A stretch of DNA of 64,000 nucleotides from Nocardioides faecalis (GCF_018388425.1 NZ_CP074406.1:3658001-3722000); one strand, 5' to 3'. Counted from the first letter of the stretch, positions 24,929 to 33,962 are shown. The notes: generated from the sequence alone by a model not told the origin. Program-made: numbers and translations.

Positions 24929-26221
24929 ATGGCGGCCACCTCCGCGGCACCCGGCGTCCCCCTCGGCTGCGACAGCGAGGTCGGCACGCTGCGCACCGTG
25001 CTGCTGCACCGGCCCGGTCCCGAGCTGCAGCGGCTGACCCCGCGCAACAACGACCGGCTGCTCTTCGACGGCGTGCCCTGGGTGGCACGGGCCCAGGACG
25101 AGCACGACGCCTTCGCCGCACAGCTGCGCCGCCGGGACATCGAGGTGCTGTACCTGACCGACCTGCTCACCGAGACCCTGCAGCAGGACGACGCCCGCCG
25201 GGCGGCGATCACGGACGTGCTCGGCGCCCACCCCGAGCGCGCGGACATGCCGATCGGCAGCGCCCGCGGCACCGACCTCGGCGACCCGCTGCGGGCCTAC
25301 CTCGCCGCGATGCTGGCCGACGCCGACCCGGCCGAGCTGACCGTGCTGCTGACCGCCGGCGTACGCAACGACGAGGTCCGCTCCGGCCTGGCCACCGGCA
25401 GCCTGGTCACCACCATGCTGGCGCCGGAGACGTTCCTGATCGACCCGCTGCCGAACCTGCTCTTCACCCGCGACTCCTCGGTGTGGCTGCCCGACCGGGT
25501 GGCGATCACCTCGCTGGCGATGCCGGCCCGACGCCGGGAGTCCCAGCTGACCGAGCTCATCTACCGCTTCCACCCGCGCTTCGCCGCCACCAGCCGCACC
25601 CACGGCCACCACCTCGAGCACGTCGAGGGCGGTGACGTGCTGCTGCTGGCGCCCGGAGTCGTCGCCGTCGGAGTCGGGGAGCGCACCACACCCGCCGGCG
25701 CCGAGCGTCTCGCGCGGCTGCTGTTCGCCGACGGCCTGGCCCACACCGTGCTCGCCGTACCCGTCGCGCAGCAGCGGGCCACCATGCACCTGGACACCGT
25801 GTGCACCATGGTCGACACCGACAAGGTGGTGATGTACCCCAACGTCGCCGACACGCTGCAGGCGTACGCCGTCACCCCGCGCGAGCCCGGCGCCGGCGGT
25901 GCGGCGCTGGAGCTCGCGATCGCACCGGCCGAGCCGTTCCTGATCGCGGCTGCCAAGGCGATGCAGATCGACACCCTGCACCGCATCGACACCGGCCTGG
26001 ACCCGGTCAGCGCCGAGCGCGAGCAGTGGGACGACGGCAACAACACCCTCGCCCTCGCGCCCCGCCTGGCGGTGGCCTACGAGCGCAACGACGGCACCAA
26101 CGCGCGGCTGGAGGAGGCCGGGATCGAGGTCGTCCGGATCGCCGGCTCCGAGCTCGGCTCCGGGCGCGGCGGCCCGCGCTGCATGAGCTGTCCGGTACGA
26201 CGCGAGCCGCTGCCCGGGTAA
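24929..26221 (+). CDS. arcA: Arginine deiminase
   Basis: A 430-residue guanidino-group hydrolase converting arginine to citrulline and ammonia. The expected active-site stretches are present: [25 protein letters not shown] and the nucleophilic Cys near the C-terminus in [10 protein letters not shown] (Cys418). No carbamate kinase or ornithine carbamoyltransferase gene is adjacent, so it is not in a classical ADI-pathway operon. It may act in stress or nitrogen metabolism. TAGGGT lies exactly 6 bp before the ATG, suggesting a leaderless mRNA. Confidence 0.95.
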   Translation: MAATSAAPGVPLGCDSEVGTLRTVLLHRPGPELQRLTPRNNDRLLFDGVPWVARAQDEHDAFAAQLRRRDIEVLYLTDLLTETLQQDDARRAAITDVLGAHPERADMPIGSARGTDLGDPLRAYLAAMLADADPAELTVLLTAGVRNDEVRSGLATGSLVTTMLAPETFLIDPLPNLLFTRDSSVWLPDRVAITSLAMPARRRESQLTELIYRFHPRFAATSRTHGHHLEHVEGGDVLLLAPGVVAVGVGERTTPAGAERLARLLFADGLAHTVLAVPVAQQRATMHLDTVCTMVDTDKVVMYPNVADTLQAYAVTPREPGAGGAALELAIAPAEPFLIAAAKAMQIDTLHRIDTGLDPVSAEREQWDDGNNTLALAPRLAVAYERNDGTNARLEEAGIEVVRIAGSELGSGRGGPRCMSCPVRREPLPG

Positions 26222-26314
26222 CGTCCACCCGCTCTCCGCGTTGACCGGACGGGCAGGCTCGCAGCACGCCGAGCACCGACCTGGTGCCGACTACGCTGCG
26301 TGCTGCACGCACCC

Positions 26315-26344
26315 GGAACCGGTTCCAGGGCTCATGGGGAGCCC
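26315..26344 (+). promoter_or_regulatory. Palindrome and hairpin ahead of the cyclic-nucleotide-binding gene
   Basis: The perfect 12-bp palindrome GGAACCGGTTCC (26315-26326) is followed at once by a 6-bp hairpin GGGCTC/GAGCCC with a 5-nt loop (26328-26344). A TACGCT hexamer lies just upstream (26292-26297). This could be an operator and leader structure for the gene at 26379. Confidence 0.4.
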
Positions 26345-26378
26345 GCCAGCACCGTCGGGCACAGCGAAAGGGTCAGCA

Positions 26379-26765
26379 GTGGCAACGTTCTTCGAGCACT
26401 TCACGCCGCAGGAGATCGCACGGATCAGCGCGACCGGACGGCGGGTGAAGCTCCCCGCGGGGTGGTCCCCGATCTGGGAGGACACGCCCGCCGACAAGGC
26501 CTACATCCTGCTCGACGGAACGGTCTCGGTGCGCAAGGACGGAGTGGAGATCGCCCAGCTCGGCGCCGGCGACATCGTCGGTGAGGCCGCCATCGTCGGC
26601 GGCAAGCTGCGCACCGCGTCCATCGTGGCGCTCACCCCGCTCGACGCCATCCACCTGACCGACGAGACGCTGCGCGAGCTCGACGCCGAGTGGCCGACGT
26701 TCCACGAGGCCCTGGTGCGGGTCGCGCAGACCCGCTACCCCAGCGGGGACGACGTCACCGACTGA
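26379..26765 (+). CDS. Stand-alone cyclic nucleotide-binding domain protein
   Basis: A 128-residue protein consisting of one CAP_ED/cNMP-binding beta-barrel (FFEHFTPQEIARI, LLDGTVSVRKDGVEIAQLGAGDIVGEAAIVGGKLRTASIVALTPL). The GDIVGEAAI and RTASIV segments form the phosphate-binding cassette. No DNA-binding or effector domain follows, so it may act through a partner protein. A GAAAGGG site 7-8 nt before the GTG decides this start. It has a 157-bp leader separating it from arginine deiminase. Confidence 0.82.
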   Translation: MATFFEHFTPQEIARISATGRRVKLPAGWSPIWEDTPADKAYILLDGTVSVRKDGVEIAQLGAGDIVGEAAIVGGKLRTASIVALTPLDAIHLTDETLRELDAEWPTFHEALVRVAQTRYPSGDDVTD

Positions 26766-26783
26766 CCCACGCCGCCCCGCCCC

Positions 26784-26850
26784 CGAGACGGAAGCTCACG
26801 ACTCGGGGGACGGAATCTCACGACTCGGCGGACGGGAACTCACGACTCGG
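26784..26850. repeat. Family A repeat array (3 units, one orientation)
   Basis: Three consecutive units match the family A sequence on the minus strand (CGAGTCGTGAGTTCCCGTCC and two variants). They begin about 17 bp after the stop of the SEC-C gene and face the converging cyclic-nucleotide-binding gene. The opposite arm and central palindrome seen in the other two arrays are missing. Confidence 0.9.
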
Positions 26851-26866
26851 GGGCGGGTGGGGCGGG

Positions 26867-27805
26867 TCAGCGGATGGTGACCTGCCGGTTGGCCAGGCCG
26901 CTGCGCGCGGAGCGCTCCTCGGTGCTCAGCTCGGAGGTGTCGGCGAGCGCAGCGTCGAGCTTGGTCTTGAACTCCGCCGCGGCAGACTCCAGCGGCTCCG
27001 GGCCGGTGCCCACGGGCAGGTCCCAGACCGGGGCGAGCAGGCCGTGGGCGCGGAACATGCCGACCAGGCGGGCGTCGGGCACGATCACGTCGTCGCCGGA
27101 GACGTGCAGGCGGGCGAGCGCGTCGAGCAGGGCGTCCTCGGGCTCGGGCATGACCCAGCGCAGGTGCTCCTTGGCGCCCATCCGGGTCCAGTAGGCGGCG
27201 GTGACCTCGCTGAGGCGGGCGGTCGGCGCGGCGGCGCCCTCGGCCTGCTCGAGCGCCTGGGCGAGCTCGGAGCTGGCGTCCATGTCGGCGACCCAGAAGT
27301 CGAAGCCCTCGTGCAGCTCCACAGCCAGCGGCGTGTCGGCGAGGAGGTCCTGGAGCCGCGGTCCCTCTCCGGGCGGGCTGGTCAGTCCCACCATGCCGGC
27401 GCCGGGCTCCTCGGCCAGCGCGGCGAGGAGCACCGCGGCCAGGTCACGGGAGGGGTCGCCGAAGTTGTGCTGCACCTGCAGGCCGAGCCACACCTCGCCG
27501 CTGTCGCGCACCATCGCGGGCGCAGCCATCGGCAGCAGGGTGCACAGCTTGACCACGCGGTCGGCGTGCTCGCCGGTGAGCGTCAAAGGCGCGGTGGCGG
27601 CGGGCACCAGCTCGCGCAGCGCGACCAGGTCGCACTCCGAGGTCAGGCCCTCGAAGGGCCGCTTGACGAAGACGTCGCCACCGCCGGGAGCGCCGTGGCA
27701 CGCCTTGTAGCGCTTGCCCGAGCCGCAGGGGCAGGGCTGCCGGGGGCCGACCTCGCCGGGCGCCTGCGTCGGTGCGGAGGTCTTGGAGCGGTTCTTCTTC
27801 GCCAT
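26867..27805 (-). CDS. DUF5926 / SEC-C motif protein
   Basis: A 312-residue cytoplasmic protein. The N-terminus carries a zinc-binding SEC-C motif (PCPCGSGKRYKACHG, about residues 24-38), found on SecA and many actinobacterial proteins. The remaining 270 residues match the DUF5926 style (FEGLTSECDLVALRELVPAATAPL and a long helical C-terminal half). The function is unknown. The ATG is supported by TAGTTT 6 bp upstream. Confidence 0.85.
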   Translation of the reverse strand: MAKKNRSKTSAPTQAPGEVGPRQPCPCGSGKRYKACHGAPGGGDVFVKRPFEGLTSECDLVALRELVPAATAPLTLTGEHADRVVKLCTLLPMAAPAMVRDSGEVWLGLQVQHNFGDPSRDLAAVLLAALAEEPGAGMVGLTSPPGEGPRLQDLLADTPLAVELHEGFDFWVADMDASSELAQALEQAEGAAAPTARLSEVTAAYWTRMGAKEHLRWVMPEPEDALLDALARLHVSGDDVIVPDARLVGMFRAHGLLAPVWDLPVGTGPEPLESAAAEFKTKLDAALADTSELSTEERSARSGLANRQVTIR

Positions 27806-27840
27806 GCCCGCAAACTACTCGGCGCGCCGCGACAGCGGCC

Positions 27841-28656
27841 TCAGCGGGGTACGGCGGGGTCCGCTCCCCCGCCCTCGCGGCGGTCGAGCAGGTCGGAGAT
27901 GTAGCGCGGCCGGTCGCTGATCACCGCCTTGACGCCCAGCTCCAGGCACACCTCGAGCTCGGCGGCGGTGTTGACCACCCACACGTGCACGTCGCGGCCG
28001 CTGCGGGCCAGGCTCTCGCGCAGCCGAGGGTGCTGGCGCAACAGGTCGATGCCGGGGCCCACACGCCAGTCCCGCCCGATAACCCGGCGCAGCATCGGCC
28101 ACTGGTTCGGCTTGTCGAAGAGCTGGACCAGCTGCACCTCGGGCGCGAGCCGCTCCACGCGCTGCAGCGCGGTGAAGGAGAAGCTCATCACCCGCACCGG
28201 CGAGCCGGCCCGGTCCCAGCCGAAGTCGCGCAGCATCTCCACCAGCCGCTTCTCCACCAGCCCGCCGTACCGGGTGGGGTGCTTGGTCTCGATCGCCATC
28301 TCGACCGGTCGGTCGTAGTCGGCGACCGTCTCCAGCAGCTTGCGCAGCGTCAGCACGCCGCTGAGCGTCTCGTCGGGCTCCGGGGCCTCGTCGTCCATGT
28401 CGGCCCAGGGGTTCTTCCACGTGGCGAAGTCGAGCTGGGAGAGCTCGGCGAGGTCCATGGTGGAGACGAGCCCGCGGGTGGCGGCGATCCGACGCAGGTC
28501 GCGGTCGTGCACGCAGACCAGGTGGCCGTCGGCGGTCAGCCGGACGTCGCACTCCAGTCCGCCGGCTCCGGCGTCGAGCGCCTCCAGGTACGCCTTGAGG
28601 GTGTGCTCGGCGTGCTCGTGACTGGCGCCCCGGTGGGCGACGACCTGCGGTCGCAT
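27841..28656 (-). CDS. Glycerophosphodiester phosphodiesterase
   Basis: A 271-residue TIM-barrel enzyme of the GDPD family. It has the catalytic HRGAS near the N-terminus (residues 8-12), the metal-binding ECDVRLTADG with VHD (about 35-52), EMAIETKHPTRYG (about 120) and DRPRYISDLL near the C-terminus. It hydrolyses glycerophosphodiesters to glycerol-3-phosphate and an alcohol. No signal peptide is seen, so it is probably cytoplasmic and recycles phospholipid head groups. It lies 35 bp from the SEC-C gene start on the same strand. Confidence 0.92.
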   Translation of the reverse strand: MRPQVVAHRGASHEHAEHTLKAYLEALDAGAGGLECDVRLTADGHLVCVHDRDLRRIAATRGLVSTMDLAELSQLDFATWKNPWADMDDEAPEPDETLSGVLTLRKLLETVADYDRPVEMAIETKHPTRYGGLVEKRLVEMLRDFGWDRAGSPVRVMSFSFTALQRVERLAPEVQLVQLFDKPNQWPMLRRVIGRDWRVGPGIDLLRQHPRLRESLARSGRDVHVWVVNTAAELEVCLELGVKAVISDRPRYISDLLDRREGGGADPAVPR

Positions 28657-28806
28657 GTCTGCATCATGACAGCCGGCGCGACGGCCACGCCCGGCGCGGG
28701 CGGCCACCTGCCGCGGCGGCTCCCGCGCCGACCCCAGGGTCCGGCCCGGGTCGGACCGGGGTGCTCCCCGATTCCCCGGCCCGCGCGCAGCACGGATCAT
28801 GGAGGC

Positions 28807-29052
28807 ATGAGCAGCTACGACCCCTACACCGCCCCCCAGCACGGCCCGCACCACGAGGAGCGCCCGCCGCGGCGGCGCCTGACGCGTCGCAGGCACGACA
28901 AGGTCGTCGCCGGCGTGTGCGGCGGGGTGGCCGACTACCTGGGCGTCGACGCCAACCTGGTGCGGCTGGTGCTCGTCGGGGCCGTCGTGCTCGGCGCCGG
29001 CAGCGGGATCCTGCTCTACCTCGCCGCCTGGTGGCTGATGCCCGAGGCCTGA
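28807..29052 (+). CDS. PspC-domain small membrane protein
   Basis: An 81-residue protein. A short polar N-terminus is followed by the PspC domain (RRHDKVVAGVCGGVADYLGVDANLVRLVLVGAVVLG) and a C-terminal helix ending AAWWLMPEA. PspC-type proteins sense or stabilise membrane stress. GGAGG lies directly before the ATG. The next gene begins 12 bp later and is probably co-transcribed. Confidence 0.9.
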   Translation: MSSYDPYTAPQHGPHHEERPPRRRLTRRRHDKVVAGVCGGVADYLGVDANLVRLVLVGAVVLGAGSGILLYLAAWWLMPEA

Positions 29053-29063
29053 GCCGCAGACTG

Positions 29064-29888
29064 GTGAGCGTGCCAGCGAACGACCCGGACCTCGACCCGG
29101 ATCTCGACCCCGGGCTGGTCGCACGGCTGCGGGCCGCGGGGTGCGTGTTCGCCGAGGACGAGGCCGCGGTGCTGACCGAGGCCGCACCGGACGCGGCGGC
29201 CCGCGAGCCGCTGGTACGACGCCGCCTGGCCGGCGAGCCCCTGGAGCACGTCGTGGGCTGGGCCGACTTCGCCGGCGTGCGGGTGGCGGTGGAGCCGGGC
29301 GTGTTCGTGCCGCGGCAGCGGACGTCGTACCTGGTGGAGGTGGCGGCCGACGCACTGGCCGGGGTGGCCGGCGAGCGGCCCGGGGTGCTGCTCGACCTGG
29401 CCTGCGGCTCCGGGGCGCTCGGCCTGGCGCTGGCCCGTCGTCGTCCCGGGCTCACGCTGCACGCCAGCGACCTCGACCCGACGGCGGCGGCGTGCGCGGC
29501 GGCCAACCTGGCGCCGGTCGGCGGCACCGCGCACTGCGGCGACCTGACCGCCCCGCTGCCGCAGCCGCTGCGCGGCACGGTCGACGTGATCGTGGCGAAC
29601 GTGCCCTACGTGCCCACCTCGGCCGTGCCGCTGATGCCGGCCGACTCCCGGGAGCACGAACCGCGGACCACCGTCGACGGCGGCCCGGACGGCCTCGACC
29701 TGCTGCGCCGCGTCGCCGTGCTCGCTGGGGACTGGCTGCGCGAGGGCGGCGCGGTGTTCTGCGAGGTCTCGCGGGACCAGGCGGAGGCGGCCCGCGCGGC
29801 GTTCACGGCCGCCGGCCTGCGCGCCGTCGTGCGGCACGACCCCGAACGGGACGCCACGGTGCTCGCGGGCCGCACGCCCACGGCCTGA
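29064..29888 (+). CDS. PrmC/HemK-like protein N5-glutamine methyltransferase
   Basis: A 274-residue class I methyltransferase. The SAM motif LLDLACGSGALGLALARR is near residue 110 and the catalytic NVPYVPTSA near 178 replaces the NPPY of PrmC. The PrmC-type N-terminal helical domain (REPLVRRRLAGEPLEHVVGWADFAG) is present, and PRQRTSYLVE is the usual PRxxTE variant. It is probably a paralogue of the release-factor methyltransferase with an uncertain target. An in-frame GTG 6 bp further on is also possible. Confidence 0.82.
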   Translation: MSVPANDPDLDPDLDPGLVARLRAAGCVFAEDEAAVLTEAAPDAAAREPLVRRRLAGEPLEHVVGWADFAGVRVAVEPGVFVPRQRTSYLVEVAADALAGVAGERPGVLLDLACGSGALGLALARRRPGLTLHASDLDPTAAACAAANLAPVGGTAHCGDLTAPLPQPLRGTVDVIVANVPYVPTSAVPLMPADSREHEPRTTVDGGPDGLDLLRRVAVLAGDWLREGGAVFCEVSRDQAEAARAAFTAAGLRAVVRHDPERDATVLAGRTPTA

Positions 29889-29941
29889 GCCGGTCCGCGC
29901 GACGCCGTCCGAAGCCACCGGTTCCGGTTAGGGTCCCTCGC

Positions 29942-30463
29942 ATGTCGAACGTCGACCCGCAGCTGCCGTCCTCCCCCGCACCGGGTCCGCAGACCGTCGG
30001 CGGCTTCGACCGCGCCGGAACCCTGTGGGTGCTGGGGTTGTTCGGGCTCGGCGGGGCGGTGCTCGGCGTCGTCATCCCCGTCCTCGCCCGCTGGGCCACC
30101 GAGCTGCCGTGGCTGCCCTTCCAGGGACCGCTGGAGCTGGTGGGCTCCTTCGACCAGGCCTGGCTGGTCTGGGGCCGCCCGGCGATCGGCGTCCTCGCCG
30201 GCCTGGCGCTGGCGACCTGGGTCCTGCTGCAGAGCCCGGTGCTCACCATCGGCCCCGAGGAGATCCAGGTGCGGCGGCGCGGTGAGGTCGAGCGGGTCAT
30301 CGCCCGCGACAAGGTGGACTCGGTCCACCTCGCCGGGTCGAAGGTCGTCATCGAGACCGCGAGCGGCAGGAAGCTGTTCGAGGACGAGGTCGAGGGCAGC
30401 AAGGCCGCGACCCGCGACGCGTTCCTCGCCCACGGCTACCCCTGGGAGGGTCCCCGGGACTGA
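29942..30463 (+). CDS. YqeB-like PH-domain membrane protein
   Basis: A 173-residue protein with two membrane helices (about 28-50 and 76-98). A PH-like domain follows (LTIGPEEIQVRRRGEVERVIARDKVDSVHLAGSKVVIETASGRKLFEDEVEG). The pattern matches the YqeB family of unknown function. TAGGGT lies 7 bp before the ATG. It converges with the SHOCT-domain gene across 34 bp. Confidence 0.82.
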   Translation: MSNVDPQLPSSPAPGPQTVGGFDRAGTLWVLGLFGLGGAVLGVVIPVLARWATELPWLPFQGPLELVGSFDQAWLVWGRPAIGVLAGLALATWVLLQSPVLTIGPEEIQVRRRGEVERVIARDKVDSVHLAGSKVVIETASGRKLFEDEVEGSKAATRDAFLAHGYPWEGPRD

Positions 30464-30497
30464 GCCCTCCGGTGCGACGCCGAGCAGCGGCCCGGGC

Positions 30498-31151
30498 TCA
30501 GATCTCGCCGAGGATGCGGGACCGCTCGTCGTCGTACTCGTCGCGGCTGAGCAGGTCGGCGCGCAGCAGCTCGTCGAGCTCGGAGAGTCGCTCGGCACGG
30601 CTGCGCTCGAGGGCGGCCGGCGTCCCGCTGCCGGCGCCCTGGGCGAGGGCGCGGCTGGCGTCCCGCTCGGCGCCGAACCAGTCGATCTCCCAGTCCTGGG
30701 TCTCCGGGTCGACCAGCACTGGCAGGTCGTCGCCGTGCAGCAGGTGGGTCTGGGACTTCCGCACGACCTTGCGCCGCTCGACCTCGAAGGGCGTCACGTC
30801 GTCGCCGTGGATGCGCAGCCGCAGCCGGTACACCGGCTGGGCGTTGACCTCCATCGTCGTCGCCTCCGCGGACAGCACCGTCGCACGGGCCCGGCGCCCG
30901 CTGTGGCGCAGCTCGTGGCGGCGCTGCTTGGCCCGGTAGCGGTACCGCGCGATGAGGACGCCGATCACCACGTCCAGCGCGATCACCGCGCAGCCCACCG
31001 GCAGCATCCAGTCGGTGTGCGGGTCGTCGATGCTCAGCCCGAGCACGATGAAGACGGGTCCGACCATGCCGCACAGCAGCGCGAAGGCGACGCCGAGGGC
31101 GAGCTCGGGCAGGAACGACGGCGGCCGCTCCCCGGGCGCAGGGCTGCTCAC
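30498..31151 (-). CDS. Membrane protein with C-terminal SHOCT motif
   Basis: A 217-residue protein with two N-terminal membrane helices (FALLCGMVGPVFIVLGLSI and LPVGCAVIALDVVIGVLIA). A cytoplasmic beta-rich domain (RARATVLSAEATTMEVNAQPVYRLRLRIHGDD) precedes a C-terminal SHOCT-like helix (RLSELDELLRADLLSRDEYDDERSRILGEI). SHOCT motifs mediate oligomerisation. The function is unknown. The GTG at 31151 is the start that retains the full first helix. Confidence 0.75.
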   Translation of the reverse strand: MSSPAPGERPPSFLPELALGVAFALLCGMVGPVFIVLGLSIDDPHTDWMLPVGCAVIALDVVIGVLIARYRYRAKQRRHELRHSGRRARATVLSAEATTMEVNAQPVYRLRLRIHGDDVTPFEVERRKVVRKSQTHLLHGDDLPVLVDPETQDWEIDWFGAERDASRALAQGAGSGTPAALERSRAERLSELDELLRADLLSRDEYDDERSRILGEI

Positions 31152-31230
31152 AGCGGCAGGGTACGCACGTTCGTGCCCGCGCACACCCACATTCGTGTGC
31201 CGGTGCTCGCGCCGGTCCAGTCCTCGGCGC

Positions 31231-31509
31231 TCACCGAGGACGGCGCGGGTCCTGACGGCGCGGGCCCCGACGGCCTCGACCACCGCGCCGACCACCGCGC
31301 CGGGCGCGGCGGCGGGCGGCGTACCCGCGCACCGCCAGGCCCACGAGCAGGGCTCCGGCGACCAGGAAGGCCGCGGCCAGGACGCCCGCCACGGGCTGGC
31401 CCAGCCCCTCCTCGCCGGAGGGGCGGACCAGGAACCGCAGGCCCCACGCGGTCAGGCCCAGGCCGGCGAGCAGCACCAGGTGCGGCGGCCGGCGCGGCTG
31501 CCAGGTCAC
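31231..31509 (-). CDS. Small membrane protein with Arg/Gly-rich tail
   Basis: A 92-residue protein with two predicted membrane helices (LVLLAGLGLTAWGLRFLV and VAGVLAAAFLVAGALLVGLAV) and a highly basic C-terminal tail. Its GTG overlaps the AAA ATPase stop codon (GTGA), which implies translational coupling. No family is recognised. It may anchor or partner the ATPase. Confidence 0.6.
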   Translation of the reverse strand: MTWQPRRPPHLVLLAGLGLTAWGLRFLVRPSGEEGLGQPVAGVLAAAFLVAGALLVGLAVRGYAARRRARRGGRRGGRGRRGPRRQDPRRPR

Positions 31510-32699
31510 GCCTGCGACCGCAGGTAGCGCCCGAAGTGCGGGACGGTGAACGCGATCCGGCCCCGCTCACCGGAGTAGATGAGCCCCTTCTTCAACAACG
31601 AGTCCCGGGCCGGGGAGAGCGACTGCGGCTTCTTGCCCAGCACCGCGGCGACGTCGGCGGTGGCCACGGAGCCGACCGGGTCGTCGGCGTCGCCGGCGGC
31701 GTCGGCCATCGCGCGCAGGTAGTCCCGCTCGGCGGGGGTGGCCCGGTCGTAGCGGGAGCCGAAGAAGCCGACGGCGAGCTCGCGGTCGGCCTCGGGGGCG
31801 GCGACGGCGACGTCGTCGGCGGTGATCGGGCTGCGCGGCGCCGCGTCCCACACGGCGCGGCCGTAGGCCTGGATGAAGTACGGGTAGCCGCGGGTGGCGT
31901 CGTACATCGCGCTCAGCGCCTCGGGGGTGAACTCGGCGTCCTCCTCGGCGGCCGGGGCGGCCAGGGCCCGGTCGGCGGCGGTGCGGGAGAGCCGGTCGAT
32001 GCGCTGGTAGGAGAACAGCCGCTCGGAGTAGGACTTGCTGGCCGAGAGCACCGCCGGCAGGTGCGGCAGGCCGGCGCCCACCACGATCACCGGCAGCCCG
32101 TTCTGGCTCAGCTCGTGGCAGGCGGCGCAGAGCGCGGAGACGTCGGCGGCGCCGAGGTCCTGCATCTCGTCGAGGAAGACGGCGATGCCCTTGCCCACGT
32201 CGGCGGCCAGCCCGCCGACGTCGGTGAGCAGCTCGACGAGGTCGATCTCCACGTCGCCGGAGTCGGCGCGTCCGCGCACCGCCGGTACGTCGATCCCGGG
32301 GCTCCACCGGTCACGCAGCTTGGCGTCGGCGCCGGCCTCGCGCTGGGCGAAGGAGCGGAGGACGCCGAGCACGTGGTCGGCCTCCGCCGGCTCGGGGTGG
32401 CCGAGCTCGCGCACCGCCTGGTGCAGGGCCGAGGAGAGCGGGCGCCGCAGCGACTGCTCGGGGCGTGCCTCGAGCTTGCCGGTCCCCCAGCCCTTGCGGA
32501 CTGCGGCGGAGCGCAGCGCGTTGAGCAGCACGGTCTTGCCGACCCCGCGCAGCCCGGTGAGCACCAGGGAGCGCTCCGGGCGGCCGCGGGCGACCCGCTC
32601 GAGCACCACGTCGAAGGCGCTCAGCTGCTCGTCGCGGCCGGCCAGCTCGGGCGGGCGCTGCCCGGCGCCGGGCGCGTACGGGTTGCGGATCGGGTCCAT
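31506..32699 (-). CDS. AAA ATPase (archaeal-type/Orc-like)
   Basis: A 397-residue STAND/Orc-like ATPase. Walker A GLRGVGKTVLL is at about residue 49, Walker B IAVFLDEMQDL near 175, sensor segment VIVVGAGLPHL near 208, and an Arg-rich lid follows. A winged-helix-like C-terminus (DVAAVLGKKPQSLSPARDSLLKKGLIYSGERGRIAFTVP) probably binds DNA. This architecture is widespread in actinobacteria as an isolated gene without a defined role. TACCGT lies 6 bp before the ATG. It is coupled to a small membrane protein. Confidence 0.85.
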   Translation of the reverse strand: MDPIRNPYAPGAGQRPPELAGRDEQLSAFDVVLERVARGRPERSLVLTGLRGVGKTVLLNALRSAAVRKGWGTGKLEARPEQSLRRPLSSALHQAVRELGHPEPAEADHVLGVLRSFAQREAGADAKLRDRWSPGIDVPAVRGRADSGDVEIDLVELLTDVGGLAADVGKGIAVFLDEMQDLGAADVSALCAACHELSQNGLPVIVVGAGLPHLPAVLSASKSYSERLFSYQRIDRLSRTAADRALAAPAAEEDAEFTPEALSAMYDATRGYPYFIQAYGRAVWDAAPRSPITADDVAVAAPEADRELAVGFFGSRYDRATPAERDYLRAMADAAGDADDPVGSVATADVAAVLGKKPQSLSPARDSLLKKGLIYSGERGRIAFTVPHFGRYLRSQA

Positions 32700-32793
32700 G
32701 ATCCGACGGTATCGGCGTGTCTAGTCCTTCGCTTAGATTCACCTAGCGTGTCGCAGAGCGGGTGCCGGACGCCGGATCGGGCACCTGGGGGGC

Positions 32794-33000
32794 ATGGATG
32801 GCCTGACCTTCGCCTGGGGCGTGGCGCTGATCGTCACCGGCGGCACGCTGCTGCCCGGCCTCGTCCGCCTCGCGGCCTACCGCTCCGGCAGCGTCGACCA
32901 CACCCCCGGGATGCGCACCGTCGCGCTCACCATCCTCGGCATCGGGATGGTCGCCCTGGTCTGCCTGACCGCGCTGAGCGTGGCGCTGCTGGTGCGCTGA
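32794..33000 (+). CDS. Small two-helix membrane protein
   Basis: A 68-residue protein with two membrane helices (LTFAWGVALIVTGGTLLPGLV and VALTILGIGMVALVCLTALSVALLV) separated by a short polar loop (YRSGSVDHTPGM). No family is recognised. A perfect 16-bp palindrome beginning CGGCCGGG lies 18 bp after its stop (33019-33034) and may terminate it. Confidence 0.6.
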   Translation: MDGLTFAWGVALIVTGGTLLPGLVRLAAYRSGSVDHTPGMRTVALTILGIGMVALVCLTALSVALLVR

Positions 33001-33083
33001 GCCGGCAGCGGGCTGGGCCGGCCGGGCCCGGCCGCTCGTGCGTTCGATCCCCGCCGTCGGCACTCCCGCCTTAGGCTGACGGG

Positions 33084-33962
33084 GTGCCTGAGCTTCCCGA
33101 GGTCGAAGCCCTGGCCCTCGACCTGCGAGGGCGGCTGGCGGGGCGTGCGATCACCAAGGTCCACGTGGCCGCCTTCAGCGCGCTGAAGACCTACGACCCG
33201 CCGCTCTCAGCGATCGAGGGCGCGCTGGTGGACGGGGTGCACCGGCACGGCAAGTTCCTCGACATCGAGGCCTCCGGGCTGCACCTGGTGCTCCACCTGG
33301 CCCGCGCCGGCTGGGTGCGCTGGAAGGACGAGGTGCCCGCGCTGCCACCCAAGCCGAGCAACAAGTCGCCCCTGGCGGTGCGGATCGTGCTCGACGAGGT
33401 CGACGGCGTCACCGGTGGCCTGGACATCACCGAGGCCGGCACCAAGAAGTCGCTGGCGGTGTACCTGGTGCGCGACCCGTTGGACGTGCCCCGGGTGGCG
33501 ACGCTGGGCCCCGACCCGCTGGCCGACGACTTCACCCGCGAACGCCTGGCCGCGATCCTCGCCGACGCCGGCCGCAAGCAGCTCAAGGGCGTGCTGCGTG
33601 CCCAGGGCACGATCGCCGGCATCGGCAACGCCTACTCCGACGAGATCCTGCACGCGGCGCGGATGTCGCCGTACAAGCCCGCGGACAGCCTGAGCACCGA
33701 CGAGCTCACCACCCTGTACGACGCCGTCCGCACCACGCTCGGCGACGCCGTCGCCCGCTCGGCCGGCCTGGCCGCCACCGAGCTGAAGGCGGAGAAGAAG
33801 TCGAACCTCGCGGTGCACGGGCGCACCGGCATGCCGTGTCCGGTGTGCGGCGACACGGTGCGCGAGGTGTCCTTCGCCGACTCCAGCCTGCAGTACTGCC
33901 CCACCTGCCAGACCGGCGGCAAGCCGCTCGCCGACCGGAGGATGAGCCGGCTGCTCAAGTAG
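33084..33962 (+). CDS. Fpg/Nei-family DNA glycosylase
   Basis: A 292-residue base-excision repair enzyme. The catalytic N-terminus PELPEVE follows the start codon, Lys in HGKFLDIE is near residue 54, and the H2TH region is LKGVLRAQGTIAGIGNAYSDEIL. The C-terminal zinc finger has CPVCGDTV and CPTCQTGGKPLADRR. It removes oxidised bases and nicks the abasic site. The finger end differs from the strict Fpg form, so the substrate range is uncertain. The GTG is supported by TAGGCT 6 bp upstream. Confidence 0.93.
   Translation: MPELPEVEALALDLRGRLAGRAITKVHVAAFSALKTYDPPLSAIEGALVDGVHRHGKFLDIEASGLHLVLHLARAGWVRWKDEVPALPPKPSNKSPLAVRIVLDEVDGVTGGLDITEAGTKKSLAVYLVRDPLDVPRVATLGPDPLADDFTRERLAAILADAGRKQLKGVLRAQGTIAGIGNAYSDEILHAARMSPYKPADSLSTDELTTLYDAVRTTLGDAVARSAGLAATELKAEKKSNLAVHGRTGMPCPVCGDTVREVSFADSSLQYCPTCQTGGKPLADRRMSRLLK

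Noticed and set aside
24929..26221. Complete arginine deiminase pathway operon
   Set aside because: No ornithine carbamoyltransferase, carbamate kinase or arginine/ornithine antiporter gene is adjacent.
28657..28806. Possible promoter or RNA gene in the 150-bp gap between the phosphodiesterase and PspC genes
   Set aside because: Apart from CATGAT 6 bp before the phosphodiesterase ATG and a GGAGG before PspC, no hairpin, repeat or RNA motif was seen.
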